NCBI RefSeq assembly: GCF_900104955.1 | Contig: NZ_FNSI01000001.1 | Location: 2,018,001-2,082,000, forward strand | Origin: Beijerinckia sp. 28-YEA-48 | Lineage (GTDB): Bacteria > Pseudomonadota > Alphaproteobacteria > Rhizobiales > Beijerinckiaceae | DNA length: 64,000 nucleotides | Direction of reading: 5' to 3' | Part shown: positions 34,153-42,844 of the stretch, piece by piece | Position numbering within the stretch: the first letter of the stretch is position 1 | Layout: each line of letters starts with the position of its first letter | Notes under the pieces: generated by a model | What the model saw: only the letters and a program-made list of their open reading frames with translations | The model's database searches: none | What the model was told of the DNA's origin: nothing | Translations under genes and position numbers: made by a program

Positions 34153-35154
34153 CTACTGTGTTCCCGCGAGACCCAGATGACGCACCAGCGCACCCCACTT
34201 TTCGCGCTCGCTGCGCATATAGGCGCGCATGCCCGCCTCGTCGGGCGTGTCGAAGGGAATGAGACCCAGGGCGGCGATGCGGCTCTTGACCTCGGGATCG
34301 GCCATGATCGTCTTCATCGTGCCGTGCAGGCGCGTCGTGATCTCCTTTGGCGTTGCCGCCGGCGCCAACAGCATGTGCCAGGAGACGGCCTCGAAATCCT
34401 TGACGCCGGACGCTTCGGCAAAGGTCGGGGTGTCGCTGAGCGCATCAAGCCGCTGCGCCGAGGACACGGCGAGCGCCCGAAGCTTGCCGTCCTTGACCAA
34501 AGGCACCGAGGCGCCGGCTTCGGCGAAGCCGAGATTCACATGGCCCGAAACAATGTCCATGATCGATTGCGGCGTGTTGCGATAAGGCACGTGGGTGCCC
34601 ACCAGGCCGAAACGTTGTTTCAGATATTCCATCGCCAGATGCTGTGATGTGCCGATGCCGGGCGAGGAATAGTTCAACGGCGGCTCGGTCTTCTTCATGA
34701 AGGCGATGAGATCCGGCGTTGTCTTGGGCGCAAGCGACGGGTCGATCACCAATACGAAGGGTGATTTCGCGTAGAGCGCCAGCGGCACGAAATCCTTTTC
34801 CGGGTCGTAGGGCATCTGCTTGAACAGCATCGGATTGACCGCGATCGGCGTCGCCGTCACCACGCCCAATGTGTGGCCGTCGGGCACAGCCGAGGCGACG
34901 GCGCCTGCCGCCAGCATGAAGGAGGCGCCCGGCCGATTGTCGACGACGACGGGGCGGCCCAGCGCCTGCTGCAGCTTTTCGCCATAGAGACGCACGATCG
35001 TGTCCATGCCGGTGCCGGCCGCCAGGGGCAGGACGATGGTGATCGTTTTGGAGGGCCAGTTTGGCGTCGGCGTCGTCTGAGCTTTGGCCGTGGTGGCCGC
35101 CGCCAGGCTAGCCAATGTCGCGCACGCGACCGCGAATGCCCGCAATGCTTGCAT
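34153..35154 (-). CDS. Bug/TctC-family periplasmic solute receptor (second)
   Basis: A 333-residue Bug-family receptor with signal peptide MQALRAFAVACATLASLAAA and cleavage near AKAQ. Typical motifs follow: WPSKTITIVLPLAAGTGMDT, RPVVVDNRPGASFML and VPDGHTLGVVTATPIA. GGGAGGGG precedes the ATG at 35154. It stands alone between the PgsA-like run and purM, without tct permease genes. It differs clearly from the receptor at 15795, so the two should bind different ligands. It faces away from purM, with 176 bp between the starts. Confidence 0.9.
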   Translation of the reverse strand: MQALRAFAVACATLASLAAATTAKAQTTPTPNWPSKTITIVLPLAAGTGMDTIVRLYGEKLQQALGRPVVVDNRPGASFMLAAGAVASAVPDGHTLGVVTATPIAVNPMLFKQMPYDPEKDFVPLALYAKSPFVLVIDPSLAPKTTPDLIAFMKKTEPPLNYSSPGIGTSQHLAMEYLKQRFGLVGTHVPYRNTPQSIMDIVSGHVNLGFAEAGASVPLVKDGKLRALAVSSAQRLDALSDTPTFAEASGVKDFEAVSWHMLLAPAATPKEITTRLHGTMKTIMADPEVKSRIAALGLIPFDTPDEAGMRAYMRSEREKWGALVRHLGLAGTQ

Positions 35155-35330
35155 CGTCCCCTCCCCCCGATAGGCTCGTGCTGCCGAAAGTCTAACGGGG
35201 GGCTTCCTGAACGCAAGATGGGCCAAAGTAGCGCTCCCTGGCCAAGCTTTCCCCAGATCTGCCCCCTGTTCTGCCCCTGGTGTGCCGGCAAAGCCTTGCC
35301 TCCGGCGGCGGCTGGCGCTAACCCCCGTAT

Positions 35331-36401
35331 ATGAGCCAGCCCCCCCAAAACGGCCTGACCTATGCGCAGGCAGGCGTCGACATCGACGCCGGCAATTCGA
35401 TGGTAGACAAGATCAAGCCGCTGGTGCGCGCCACGCGCCGCCGCGGCGCCGACGCCGAAATCGGCGGCTTTGGCGGCCTTTTCGATCTGAAAGCGGCCGG
35501 TTTCACCGATCCGATCCTGGTCGCCGCCAATGACGGCGTCGGCACCAAGGTGAAAATCGCCATCGAGAGCGGCATTCACGACACGGTCGGCATCGATCTC
35601 GTCGCCATGTGCGTCAACGATCTGATTGTTCAGGGCGCCGAACCGCTGTTCTTCCTCGATTATTACGCCACCGGGAAACTCGACCCCGAAGCGGGCGCGG
35701 CCGTGGTCAAAGGCATTGCCGAGGGCTGTATCGAAGCCGGCTGCGCGCTGATCGGCGGCGAGACCGCCGAAATGCCCGGCCTCTATGCCAAGGGCGATTA
35801 TGATCTCGCCGGCTTTTCCGTCGGCGCGGCCGAGCGCGGCGCGCTGCTGCCGAAAGCCGGCGTCACCGCCGGCGACGTGCTGTTTGGCCTGCCCTCCTCG
35901 GGCGTCCATTCCAACGGCTTCTCGCTGGTGCGCCGCATCGTCGAGCACGCCGGCCTGAGCTGGACCGACGACGCACCGTTCAAGCCCGGCACGCAACTGG
36001 CGCAGGCGCTGCTGACGCCGACACGCATCTATGTGAAACCGTTGCTCAAGGCGCTGAAGGCGACCGACGGCATCAAGGCCTTGGCCCATATCACCGGCGG
36101 CGGCTTCCCCGACAATATTCCCCGCGTGCTGCCTGATGGCACCGGCGTGATGCTCGACCTCGATGCCATTCCCGTCCTGCCGGTCTTCCAATGGCTGGCG
36201 CGGGCCGGCAGCGTCGCCGAAGCGGAAATGCTACGCACGTTCAACTGCGGCATCGGCATGATCGTCGTGGCCGAAGCAGCGAAGGCCGCCGAGGTTCACA
36301 GCGCCTTGCGCGCAGCCGGCGAAGCGCCGGTACGCATCGGCGAAATCACCACGCAGGGTGACGGCGAACGGGTCGCGACACGCGGACGGCTGACGCTATG
36401 A
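35331..36401 (+). CDS. purM: Phosphoribosylformylglycinamidine cyclo-ligase
   Basis: A 356-residue ATP-dependent enzyme that closes the imidazole ring to form AIR, the fifth step of purine synthesis. [20 protein letters not shown] at the N-terminus, [20 protein letters not shown] and [20 protein letters not shown] are diagnostic. The ATG at 35331 has no clear Shine-Dalgarno and stands seven bases past a weak -10-like TAACCC, so it may be leaderless. purN overlaps its stop by 4 bases (ATGA), so the two are translated together. The divergent neighbour is an unrelated Bug receptor. Confidence 0.97.
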   Translation: MSQPPQNGLTYAQAGVDIDAGNSMVDKIKPLVRATRRRGADAEIGGFGGLFDLKAAGFTDPILVAANDGVGTKVKIAIESGIHDTVGIDLVAMCVNDLIVQGAEPLFFLDYYATGKLDPEAGAAVVKGIAEGCIEAGCALIGGETAEMPGLYAKGDYDLAGFSVGAAERGALLPKAGVTAGDVLFGLPSSGVHSNGFSLVRRIVEHAGLSWTDDAPFKPGTQLAQALLTPTRIYVKPLLKALKATDGIKALAHITGGGFPDNIPRVLPDGTGVMLDLDAIPVLPVFQWLARAGSVAEAEMLRTFNCGIGMIVVAEAAKAAEVHSALRAAGEAPVRIGEITTQGDGERVATRGRLTL

Positions 36402-37066
36402 CCATGCGCCGGCGCACCGCGATCCTCATTTCGGGCCGCGGCTCCAACATGGTGTCGCTGATCGAGGCGGCTCGTGCGCCGGAATATCCTGCCGACATTT
36501 CGCTTGTGCTGTCGAACCGGCCGGATGCGCCGGGCCTTGCCACCGCCAAGGCGCGCGGCATCGCCACCGCCGCCGTCGATCACAAGATTTATGCTGGCCG
36601 CGAAGCTTTCGAAGCCTCGCTACAGCAGGTGCTCGATATCAATCGCATCGAGTTCATCTGCCTCGCCGGCTTCATGCGGCTGCTGACGCCCTCTTTCACG
36701 GCGCATTGGACCGGACGGATGCTGAACATCCACCCGGCCCTGCTGCCGTCCTACAAAGGCCTGCACACGCACGAGCGGGCGCTGGCGGATGGCGTGAAGA
36801 TCCACGGCTGCACGGTGCATTTCGTCGTGCCGGAAATGGATGCCGGGCCGATCGTCGCGCAAGCGGCTGTGCCGGTTCTCGACACGGACACGCCCGAGAC
36901 GCTTGGCGCCCGCGTGCTGGCGCAGGAACATGTGATCTATCCACGCGCGCTGGAACTGGCGGCCTCCGACCGGCTGCGGATCGAGAACAATCGCGTGCTC
37001 GGCGCCTGCTGGAACGTCAATCACACGGCCCTGGTCGTGCCCGAGCATGAAGACGAAGACGGCTGA
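36398..37066 (+). CDS. purN: Phosphoribosylglycinamide formyltransferase
   Basis: A 222-residue enzyme that transfers the formyl group from 10-formyl-THF to GAR in purine synthesis. [18 protein letters not shown] binds the phosphate; the catalytic Asn-His pair is in [17 protein letters not shown] and the Asp in [15 protein letters not shown]. The length and order match the family. Its start overlaps purM by 4 bases. A second Met at residue 3 (MTMRRR) could also be the start. It is followed after 38 bp by an AraC-type regulator with its own promoter. Confidence 0.97.
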   Translation: MTMRRRTAILISGRGSNMVSLIEAARAPEYPADISLVLSNRPDAPGLATAKARGIATAAVDHKIYAGREAFEASLQQVLDINRIEFICLAGFMRLLTPSFTAHWTGRMLNIHPALLPSYKGLHTHERALADGVKIHGCTVHFVVPEMDAGPIVAQAAVPVLDTDTPETLGARVLAQEHVIYPRALELAASDRLRIENNRVLGACWNVNHTALVVPEHEDEDG

Positions 37067-37069
37067 GGC

Positions 37070-37105
37070 CTGACGTATTGGCCTGACTGCGCTATCATGG
37101 CGCCA
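37070..37105 (+). promoter_or_regulatory. Promoter for a leaderless AraC-type transcript
   Basis: CTGACG at 37070-37075 and TATCAT at 37093-37098 are exactly 17 bp apart. The ATG at 37105 stands seven bases past the -10, where transcription should begin. There is no Shine-Dalgarno in the interval. Confidence 0.55.
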
Positions 37106-37971
37106 TGAGCGCGCTGCGACCGAGCACAGTTCGACAGTTCGATGACGGTGTCGACCGCTGGTCCATCGTCTCCGCACCCGCCGCGAAACCGCTCTCCAGC
37201 CTCGTCAATGGCTACGGCAGCTATACGGAAAAAACCCAATCCTTCGCGGCGCGACGGGAACTCGCCTCCACCTGCGGCGTGCTGATCTTCGCACTGGATG
37301 AACCTCTGTCGATCGTCGGGGCCGACGGCGTCGAGATCGTGCTGAAGGCAGGGGAAGCTTTCGTCGGCGGCGCGGCCGATGCCACCTCGATTTCACGCGC
37401 GCTGGGACCGCAACGCGGCCTGCATGTGTTTCTTTCAGCCGCAGGACTGGCGGGTATTTGCAACGCGCCGCTGGCCGAGATCGCCAACCGTGTGGCGCCC
37501 TTGAGCGCTTTCCGGGGCGCCGATGCCCGGGAGCTGGGCGCGCGGCTCGGCGAGGCGCGCACGGCCGAGGAACAGTTCGATCTGGCCGATCAGGCTTTCA
37601 CGCGCTGGTTCGCCGATAGCAGGTCGTTCGACAAGACAGTGCAATGGGCGATGGCGCAATTCTGCGACGCCGAGCCGGCCGCTGTCGCGGATGTCGCGCG
37701 GGAGATCGGCTGGAGCCGCAAACATCTGACGCAGCGTTTCACCACACTCACCGGCCATTCACCGCAAACCTATCGCCGCCTCGCCCGGTTCGCGCGCTTC
37801 ACCGCACGGCTGATGAGAAGGCCCGGCGACAGCCTGGCCGAACTCGCCGCCGAGACCGGCTATTACGATCAATCACATCTGTCGCGCGACGTGCAGGCGC
37901 TGAGCGCCATGACGCCCGGTGAATTGCGCGCCAGCCTGCTGCCAGGACTGGGCGGCTTTCGCGAGGATTAG
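37105..37971 (+). CDS. AraC-family transcriptional regulator
   Basis: A 288-residue regulator. The C-terminal double helix-turn-helix is clear: VADVAREIGWSRKHLTQRF, then SLAELAAETGYYDQSHLSRD, ending near residue 275. The N-terminal 150 residues resemble cupin-type sensor domains of AraC proteins (LSIVGADGVEIVLKAGEAFVGG). The ATG lacks a ribosome binding site and appears leaderless. The VOC-family gene starts 67 bp downstream in the same direction and may be its target. The effector is unknown. Confidence 0.92.
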   Translation: MSALRPSTVRQFDDGVDRWSIVSAPAAKPLSSLVNGYGSYTEKTQSFAARRELASTCGVLIFALDEPLSIVGADGVEIVLKAGEAFVGGAADATSISRALGPQRGLHVFLSAAGLAGICNAPLAEIANRVAPLSAFRGADARELGARLGEARTAEEQFDLADQAFTRWFADSRSFDKTVQWAMAQFCDAEPAAVADVAREIGWSRKHLTQRFTTLTGHSPQTYRRLARFARFTARLMRRPGDSLAELAAETGYYDQSHLSRDVQALSAMTPGELRASLLPGLGGFRED

Positions 37972-38038
37972 GTTACATCCGTACAAGACGCCGCGCTGAC
38001 GGCGCGCCACACTGAGGATGAAACAGCAAGGAGCCCCC

Positions 38039-38467
38039 ATGGTCCGCCCCGCTCTCATCCCCTGCCTACGCTATAAGGACGCCCCGGCCGCCATCGATTT
38101 CCTTTGCCGCGCCTTCGGCTTCCAGGAACATGCGGTCTATCGTGACGAGGCCGATCCGAAGATCGTGGTCCACGCGCAGCTGACGCTCGATGGCAATATG
38201 ATCATGCTCGGCAGCGATCGCCCCGGCGAGACCACGGATCTCTACCGTTGGAAAACCGCCCAGGACGCCGGCTGCATCACCATGTGCATTTGTGCAGTGG
38301 TCAACGATCCCGATGCCCACGCGGCAAACGCCAAGGCGCAGGGCGCCCGTATTCTCAGAGGGCCTTTTGACAATCCCGGCTATCCCGGTCGCGCCTATGA
38401 CGTCGCCGACACGGAAGGCAATGTGTGGAATTTCGGTAGCTACGATCCGTTCGCCGCGCACACGTGA
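38039..38467 (+). CDS. VOC-family (glyoxalase/PhnB-like) protein
   Basis: A 142-residue protein of the vicinal oxygen chelate superfamily, PhnB-like type. It starts MVRPALIPCLRYKDAPAAID, has the paired beta-alpha-beta-beta-beta modules, and ends YDVADTEGNVWNFGSYDPF, the usual metal-ligand Glu region. Function within the fold (isomerase, dioxygenase, resistance protein) cannot be fixed. AAGGAG lies 5 bases before the ATG at 38039; an upstream Met at 38018 is less likely. It is convergent with the YafY-type regulator, with the stops only 2 bp apart. Confidence 0.87.
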   Translation: MVRPALIPCLRYKDAPAAIDFLCRAFGFQEHAVYRDEADPKIVVHAQLTLDGNMIMLGSDRPGETTDLYRWKTAQDAGCITMCICAVVNDPDAHAANAKAQGARILRGPFDNPGYPGRAYDVADTEGNVWNFGSYDPFAAHT

Positions 38468-38469
38468 GC

Positions 38470-39162
38470 TTACACTTGCAGGGTATGACCGCTGAGCACC
38501 TTCCAGCGCTTCAACAGATCGGCGCGGCGTGCCGGATATTTTTGGCCGATCACATAAGCGCCAATGCGATCGGTCCGGAAAGACCGAAAATCCTGCCGCC
38601 ATTCGCACCAGGCCAATACGACGCGTACGGAATCAAAATAAGCCAAGCCGAACGGCCAGATCGTGCGGCTCGTCTTCGCACCTACCGCATCGGCATAATC
38701 GATGGTGACGCGCAGACCTTTGCGGATCGCCTCGCGCACCGGCGCGACATCGATATGCTCAGCGACAATGCGCTCCTCCATCGCCGGCGCGAACAGGGAG
38801 GACTCCATCAGCACGGGCTTCAGCGCATCGGGCAGAATGGTGGCGATCTTGGCTTCGACATCGTCGGCGGCGCGCGCCAGCGAGGCATCCGCCCGCGCCC
38901 GCAGCCAGCGTAGGCCAACGAGGATCGCTTCAACCTCGTCGGCGGTGAACATCACCGGCGGCAGGTCATAGCCCGGCTCCAGTACATAGCCGACGCCCGC
39001 CTCGCCCCGGATCGGCACCCGGTTGGCCTGGAGCGTGGCGATGTCGCGGTAAACGGTGCGCAGCGAGACTTCGAGCTCCTGCGCCACCGATTCAGCCGTC
39101 ACCGGCCGGCGGTGCCGCCGAAGCAGCTGGACGATATCGAGAAGGCGAGACGATCTGGTCAT
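38470..39162 (-). CDS. YafY/DeoR-type regulator with WYL domain
   Basis: A 230-residue transcription factor. The N-terminal helix-turn-helix (TRSSRLLDIVQLLRRHRRPV, then AQELEVSLRTVYRDIATL) is typical of the YafY group, and the C-terminal WYL-like domain (LRVTIDYADAVGAKTSRTIWPFGLAY) probably senses a ligand. It is divergent from a GST gene, and the gap contains three TGTCAG-type half sites, so it probably represses itself and the GST. The ATG at 39162 was chosen because it gives the standard MTRSSRLLDI start. Confidence 0.92.
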   Translation of the reverse strand: MTRSSRLLDIVQLLRRHRRPVTAESVAQELEVSLRTVYRDIATLQANRVPIRGEAGVGYVLEPGYDLPPVMFTADEVEAILVGLRWLRARADASLARAADDVEAKIATILPDALKPVLMESSLFAPAMEERIVAEHIDVAPVREAIRKGLRVTIDYADAVGAKTSRTIWPFGLAYFDSVRVVLAWCEWRQDFRSFRTDRIGAYVIGQKYPARRADLLKRWKVLSGHTLQV

Positions 39163-39185
39163 GGGACGAGAATGCCAGCGCACTG

Positions 39186-39213
39186 CTGACAGGGTTTGTC
39201 AGGAGCGTGTCAG
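39186..39213. promoter_or_regulatory. Inverted repeat plus third half site, candidate YafY operator
   Basis: CTGACA at 39186-39191 and TGTCAG at 39197-39202 form an inverted repeat with a 5-bp spacer. A third TGTCAG follows at 39208-39213, in direct repeat with an 11-bp period. The element lies in the 92-bp divergent gap between the regulator and the GST gene. Confidence 0.6.
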
Positions 39214-39254
39214 TAGCCCTGGCGGCGTCGGAACGCAAATCGAGGGGAACAGCA

Positions 39255-39971
39255 ATGGTCAAACTTCACGTCTTCGGGCCGGGTTTCGGGTTGGTCGACC
39301 CAAGCCCATTTGTCATGAAAGCCCATATGTTACTGCGGCTTGCGGGTATCCCCTATGAGCCCGTGCGGGGCGATGTGCGCAAGGCACCGAAGGGCAAATT
39401 TCCGGTGCTGAACGACGATGACGAGACGATCGCCGACTCCACCTTCATCCGCCAGCATATCGAGAAGAAATACGGTTTTGACTTCGACGCCGGCCTGACA
39501 CCGGAGCAGCGCGGCTGCGCCTGGGCCATCGAAAAGATGCTTGAGGATCACGTCTACTGGACAGTGCTGCACGAACGCTGGCTGGAGCCGCAAAACTTCG
39601 CGCGCGGCCCGGCGCATTTCTTCGACGGCATGCCGGCGCCGCTCCGCCCCGTCATCCGCCATATGGTGGTGAAAGAAGTGCGCAAGAATGCCCATGGCCA
39701 TGGCATGGGGCGCCACAGCAAGGACGAGCGCACTTATCTCGCTAGCCGGGCGATGACGGCGGTGGCGCAAGTGCTCGGCGACAAGCCTTATCTGATGGGC
39801 GATAAGCCGTGCGGCGCCGACGCGACGGTCTATGCTTTTATCACTGCATCGCTGTGCGACCTCTTCGACAGCGACATTCGCGGCGAGGTGCAGAAACACG
39901 CCAATCTCATCGCTTATGTGCAGCGGCTGAAAGCGCAGTATTTTCCGGAAAGCGAGAAGCGCGCCGCCTGA
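39255..39971 (+). CDS. Glutathione S-transferase family protein (metaxin-like type)
   Basis: A 238-residue GST-fold protein. MVKLHVFGPGFGLVDPSPFV starts the thioredoxin-like domain; KGKFPVLNDDDETIADSTFI near residue 50 is the cis-Pro and glutathione-gamma-Glu region. The C-terminal helical domain ends with the conserved DKPCGADATVYAFI near residue 190. This pattern fits the Tom37/metaxin-like bacterial GST group. GAGGGGAAC precedes the ATG at 39255. It is divergent from the YafY regulator and so is its likely target. The substrate is unknown; detoxification of electrophiles is an inference. Confidence 0.87.
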   Translation: MVKLHVFGPGFGLVDPSPFVMKAHMLLRLAGIPYEPVRGDVRKAPKGKFPVLNDDDETIADSTFIRQHIEKKYGFDFDAGLTPEQRGCAWAIEKMLEDHVYWTVLHERWLEPQNFARGPAHFFDGMPAPLRPVIRHMVVKEVRKNAHGHGMGRHSKDERTYLASRAMTAVAQVLGDKPYLMGDKPCGADATVYAFITASLCDLFDSDIRGEVQKHANLIAYVQRLKAQYFPESEKRAA

Positions 39972-40046
39972 CGCGCTATCGCGGATTCAAGGCGTTTTCA
40001 CGATCAACACAAGTGCGTCGCTTGAAACACAAGAACATCACCCCGC

Positions 40047-40125
40047 GCAAATTGCGTTTCGACAGAAACGCAATTTTGCCGGGGCGCTTTGTTTTGATGT
40101 GTCTTTATGGCGTTTGACTGAACCA
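40047..40125. repeat. Dispersed intergenic palindromic repeat, copy A
   Basis: AAATTGCGTTTC at 40049-40060 and GAAACGCAATTT at 40065-40076 form a 12-bp hairpin with the loop GACA. The downstream tail runs CGCTTTGTTTTGATGTGTC and ends near GGCGTTTGAC. The same hairpin-plus-tail is found at 58114, and tails only at 42098 and 46446. Confidence 0.75.
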
Positions 40126-40204
40126 CACCGCAAAACGTTCCAGCATTGATTGTCGGCCGTCGGAGTGATCAAATAAAGGCGTTGTGGGGTCACGCGCGGG
40201 AACG

Positions 40205-41350
40205 ATGTCCTTGAGGATCGCGACGTTCTTTCATTCATCGTTGTTGCGGGCTTGCGTCTTTGTCTCTGCATTTTTGAACGCGGGCATGCTTGCCCCGGGT
40301 CTCGTTCCCAGTCTGGCCCAGGACGCGTCCCCATCCCGTCACGCGCCCTATCAATTTCGAGAAACCGCCCTGCGCCAAATTCCCGACTACGACGTGCTGT
40401 CGCTCGCCTTCCCGCCCAATCTATGGCTTCTCAGCATCGAGCCGCGCAACGCGTACCTTGCCAAGATCAGTCAGGATCCTCTGCCGCTTCAACATCTCCG
40501 ACTGCTGCTTGGTCTCGGCGAATACATACACGAGACCTCGACGGAGAATCTCCATGCCTATTTTGACAGCCCGCCCGGCGCCTTGGCGCCTGACGTGCTG
40601 ATTGCCCTCAACGCAGCGGGATTTTCGAACCGTGCGCGCGTGATGACCGCGGCGATCGCCGCATTCGGTCCGGACTATCCCGTCGAGAACAGGAAGCGCG
40701 CCGACTTCTTCTCCAAGAGCTTCCTGCGTATTCAGGAAGGCATTGTGCCTGATCTATCCAAGCCACCAACCGCCCTTGAGATCGAACTGCAGGAGCTGGG
40801 AAAACAGTTTCTCGGCAAAGTGCAGTTTCGGGCGGATGTGGAAGCTTATGCCGCGCGCGATCCCGTGATCGCGGCGGCTCTTCAGCAAGCGCGAGAACAA
40901 CTGCCCGACGATCAGCGCCTCTCCTTTCTGCAAGACAGACTGCTGCCTGGACCTTCCGGCTTTGGCGCCGCAGCCGTCATCCAGCAGCAGATCGAACAGA
41001 TGCCGCCGAGCTATCGCACCGTATATGTCCTGACGCTGCTGGTGGGCGAATTGTTCAACGGCGGCATGCACCAGTTCTTTTCCAATTCCAGCGGCGCCTT
41101 CGCCCCCTATGCCGCCAAGGCTTTGCGCGACGTGGGCAAGGACGACGCCGCCACGACGGTCGACCAGGCCATAGGCCTGTTCCCCACCCCCTATCCAATC
41201 TCCACGGAAGAACGCCGGCGCGTTGCCTTCGCGCATGACTGGAATGCGTGGGACGATAAACTCGATGCACTGACCAATGCTATCGACGGCGAGGATATTC
41301 AAAAAGCACTCACCGTCTATGCGCGGCAGCAGGATATTCTGCCACGTTAG
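40205..41350 (+). CDS. Secreted protein with C-terminal DUF4375 (DMP19-like) domain
   Basis: A 381-residue protein with an N-terminal signal peptide (hydrophobic LLRACVFVSAFLNAGMLAPG, cleavage near SLAQ). The first half carries a paired pattern LLLGLGEYIHETSTENLHAYFDSPPGA that resembles a degenerate repeat of the second half, which holds the DUF4375 signature: YVLTLLVGELFNGGMHQFFSNSSGAFAPYAAKALRDVG. DUF4375 includes the Neisseria DNA mimic DMP19, which is cytoplasmic, so export here is unexpected. The upstream GTG at 40184 is possible but the ATG gives a cleaner signal. The gene is monocistronic and follows a palindromic repeat. Confidence 0.72.
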   Translation: MSLRIATFFHSSLLRACVFVSAFLNAGMLAPGLVPSLAQDASPSRHAPYQFRETALRQIPDYDVLSLAFPPNLWLLSIEPRNAYLAKISQDPLPLQHLRLLLGLGEYIHETSTENLHAYFDSPPGALAPDVLIALNAAGFSNRARVMTAAIAAFGPDYPVENRKRADFFSKSFLRIQEGIVPDLSKPPTALEIELQELGKQFLGKVQFRADVEAYAARDPVIAAALQQAREQLPDDQRLSFLQDRLLPGPSGFGAAAVIQQQIEQMPPSYRTVYVLTLLVGELFNGGMHQFFSNSSGAFAPYAAKALRDVGKDDAATTVDQAIGLFPTPYPISTEERRRVAFAHDWNAWDDKLDALTNAIDGEDIQKALTVYARQQDILPR

Positions 41351-41438
41351 CGGAACCGCTGGGATTATTTTGAGCGTGGGATGTAGGAATCTCGTTTAGC
41401 CAGTCGTCTTCAAGGCAGACCAGCTATGGAGGCCCTCC

Positions 41439-42089
41439 ATGACTATTACCATTACCGCCTTTGAACGGTCGCCTGATCGCGGCAGGGGTCTGGCGCGTGA
41501 CATGCGTATTCGCTGGGCGCTCGAAGAAGTTGGCCAGCCTTACGACGTTCGTCTGCTTTCGTTCGAAGCGATGAAAAAGCCGGCGCATCTGGCGCTTCAC
41601 CCTTTCGGGCAGATTCCAACCTATGAAGAAGGCGACCTCGCACTGTTCGAGTCCGGGGCCATCGTGTTCCATATCGCCGAGCGTCATGGGGGCTTACTAC
41701 CAGACGATGCCAATGCCCGGGCGCGCGCGATCACATGGATGTTTGCCGCGCTCAATACGGTGGAGCCGCCGATCTTCGACCGCACCCTCGCCCATATCCT
41801 CGAGCGCGAAGAGCCCTGGTACGCGCAGCGCCTGCGTGTTCTCGATGACAGCATCCGAAATCGGCTGCACGCCCTTTCCCGTCGTCTTGGCGGCGCCGAT
41901 TGGCTCGATGGTGCATTCAGCGCCGGAGACCTGCTGATGGTGACGGTGCTGCGTAGGTTACATGGATCAGGCATTTTGGAGGAATATCCGAACCTGTCCG
42001 CCTATGTCGCCCGCGGTGAAACGCGACCCGCTTACAAACGTGCGTTCGACGCCCAACGAGCGGTTTTCACCGCCGCATCGACCGACTGA
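41439..42089 (+). CDS. Glutathione S-transferase family protein (third)
   Basis: A 216-residue GST-fold protein. The first domain includes RDMRIRWALEEVGQPYDVRLL near residue 25, HPFGQIPTYEEGDLALFESGAI around residue 55, and a conserved Glu-Ser pair that binds the gamma-glutamyl group. The second, helical domain has the N-cap FSAGDLLMVTVL near residue 165. GGAGG lies seven bases before the ATG. It shares little beyond the fold with the two other GSTs in the window. It is a single gene; the next one, a GFA-type protein that also uses glutathione, starts 148 bp downstream. Confidence 0.9.
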   Translation: MTITITAFERSPDRGRGLARDMRIRWALEEVGQPYDVRLLSFEAMKKPAHLALHPFGQIPTYEEGDLALFESGAIVFHIAERHGGLLPDDANARARAITWMFAALNTVEPPIFDRTLAHILEREEPWYAQRLRVLDDSIRNRLHALSRRLGGADWLDGAFSAGDLLMVTVLRRLHGSGILEEYPNLSAYVARGETRPAYKRAFDAQRAVFTAASTD

Positions 42090-42097
42090 CAGCGGCC

Positions 42098-42145
42098 TGC
42101 TCCGGGTCTTTGTTGTGATGCGCCTTCATCGCGTTTGATGCGTCC
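42098..42145. repeat. Dispersed intergenic repeat, copy C (tail only)
   Basis: TGCTCCGGGTCTTTGTTG followed by TGATGCGCCTTCATCGCGTTTGATGCG matches the tail of the copies at 40047 and 58114; the hairpin part is missing. Confidence 0.6.
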
Positions 42146-42237
42146 ATCAACTGCAAAATACGATCGTCCTTTCTGTTGGCGCGCACCGGGCGCGCTGTTA
42201 AACTGCCGCTCGATCCTGATCAAGAGGTTGCTGTTCG

Positions 42238-42642
42238 ATGAAACTCGAAGGTGGTTGTTATTGCGGCAAGGTCCGCTATGTCGCCGAAGGCACGCCGCGG
42301 CTGCAAGCCGAATGCTATTGCCGTGCCTGCCAGCATATCAGCGGCGGCGCGCCCCACATGTTCATGCTCATGCCGCCCGATGGCTTCCGCTATGTCAGCG
42401 GCCACCCCAAAAGCTTCGCGCGAAGCGACTTGGAAAAGCCGGTGACGCGCGAATTCTGCGAAGAATGCGGAACGCATATGGTCACGCGGCGTCCGGATCT
42501 GCCCTTCGTCATCTTGAAGATCGGCACCCTGGACGACCCAACGGCGTTCGCACCACAGATGGCTATTCACACGGCGGAGAAGCAGTCGTTCCATTGCCTT
42601 GCGGAGGGCCTACCAGCTTTTCCGGGTATGCCGCCGCGTTGA
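42238..42642 (+). CDS. GFA/CENP-V-type zinc protein
   Basis: A 134-residue protein of the glutathione-dependent formaldehyde-activating (GFA) family. Zinc-binding cysteines are Cys7 and Cys9 (GGCYCGKVRY), Cys26, Cys28 and Cys31 (CYCRAC) and Cys74 and Cys77 (FCEECG), the full set seen in Gfa. True Gfa speeds adduct formation between formaldehyde and glutathione, but most homologues have other or unknown roles. Although a GST precedes it, separate promoters are likely. A 155-bp inverted-repeat element lies just downstream. Confidence 0.88.
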   Translation: MKLEGGCYCGKVRYVAEGTPRLQAECYCRACQHISGGAPHMFMLMPPDGFRYVSGHPKSFARSDLEKPVTREFCEECGTHMVTRRPDLPFVILKIGTLDDPTAFAPQMAIHTAEKQSFHCLAEGLPAFPGMPPR

Positions 42643-42670
42643 CATCAATTCTGGCGAGCGCTCGCAGCTG

Positions 42671-42825
42671 TGTCATCCCGGACGCCGCAGGCGATCCGGG
42701 AACCAGGGGCATGTGATAGAGCGCCAGACATTGCGTCCATCGAACATGGCACGCATAGCGCCCATGATGCCGGCCCTTGACTCCTGGATCCCGGATCACC
42801 TGCTGCGCAGGTGTCCGGGATGACA
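42671..42825. repeat. 155-bp element with nested inverted repeats
   Basis: The ends TGTCATCCCGGAC (42671-42683) and GTCCGGGATGACA (42813-42825) are perfect inverted repeats. Inside them, GATCCGGGAACCAGG (42693-42707) and CCTGGATCCCGGATC (42783-42797) form a second pair with one mismatch. No coding potential. It has the form of a MITE or paired REP element and sits between two convergent genes. Confidence 0.75.
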
Positions 42826-42844
42826 CCGCTGGTCTTACAGGACA

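Noticed and set aside
34857..36191. Minus-strand open frame opposite purM (444 codons)
   Set aside because: Covers purM antisense and runs into the Bug gene; purM motifs are unmistakable.
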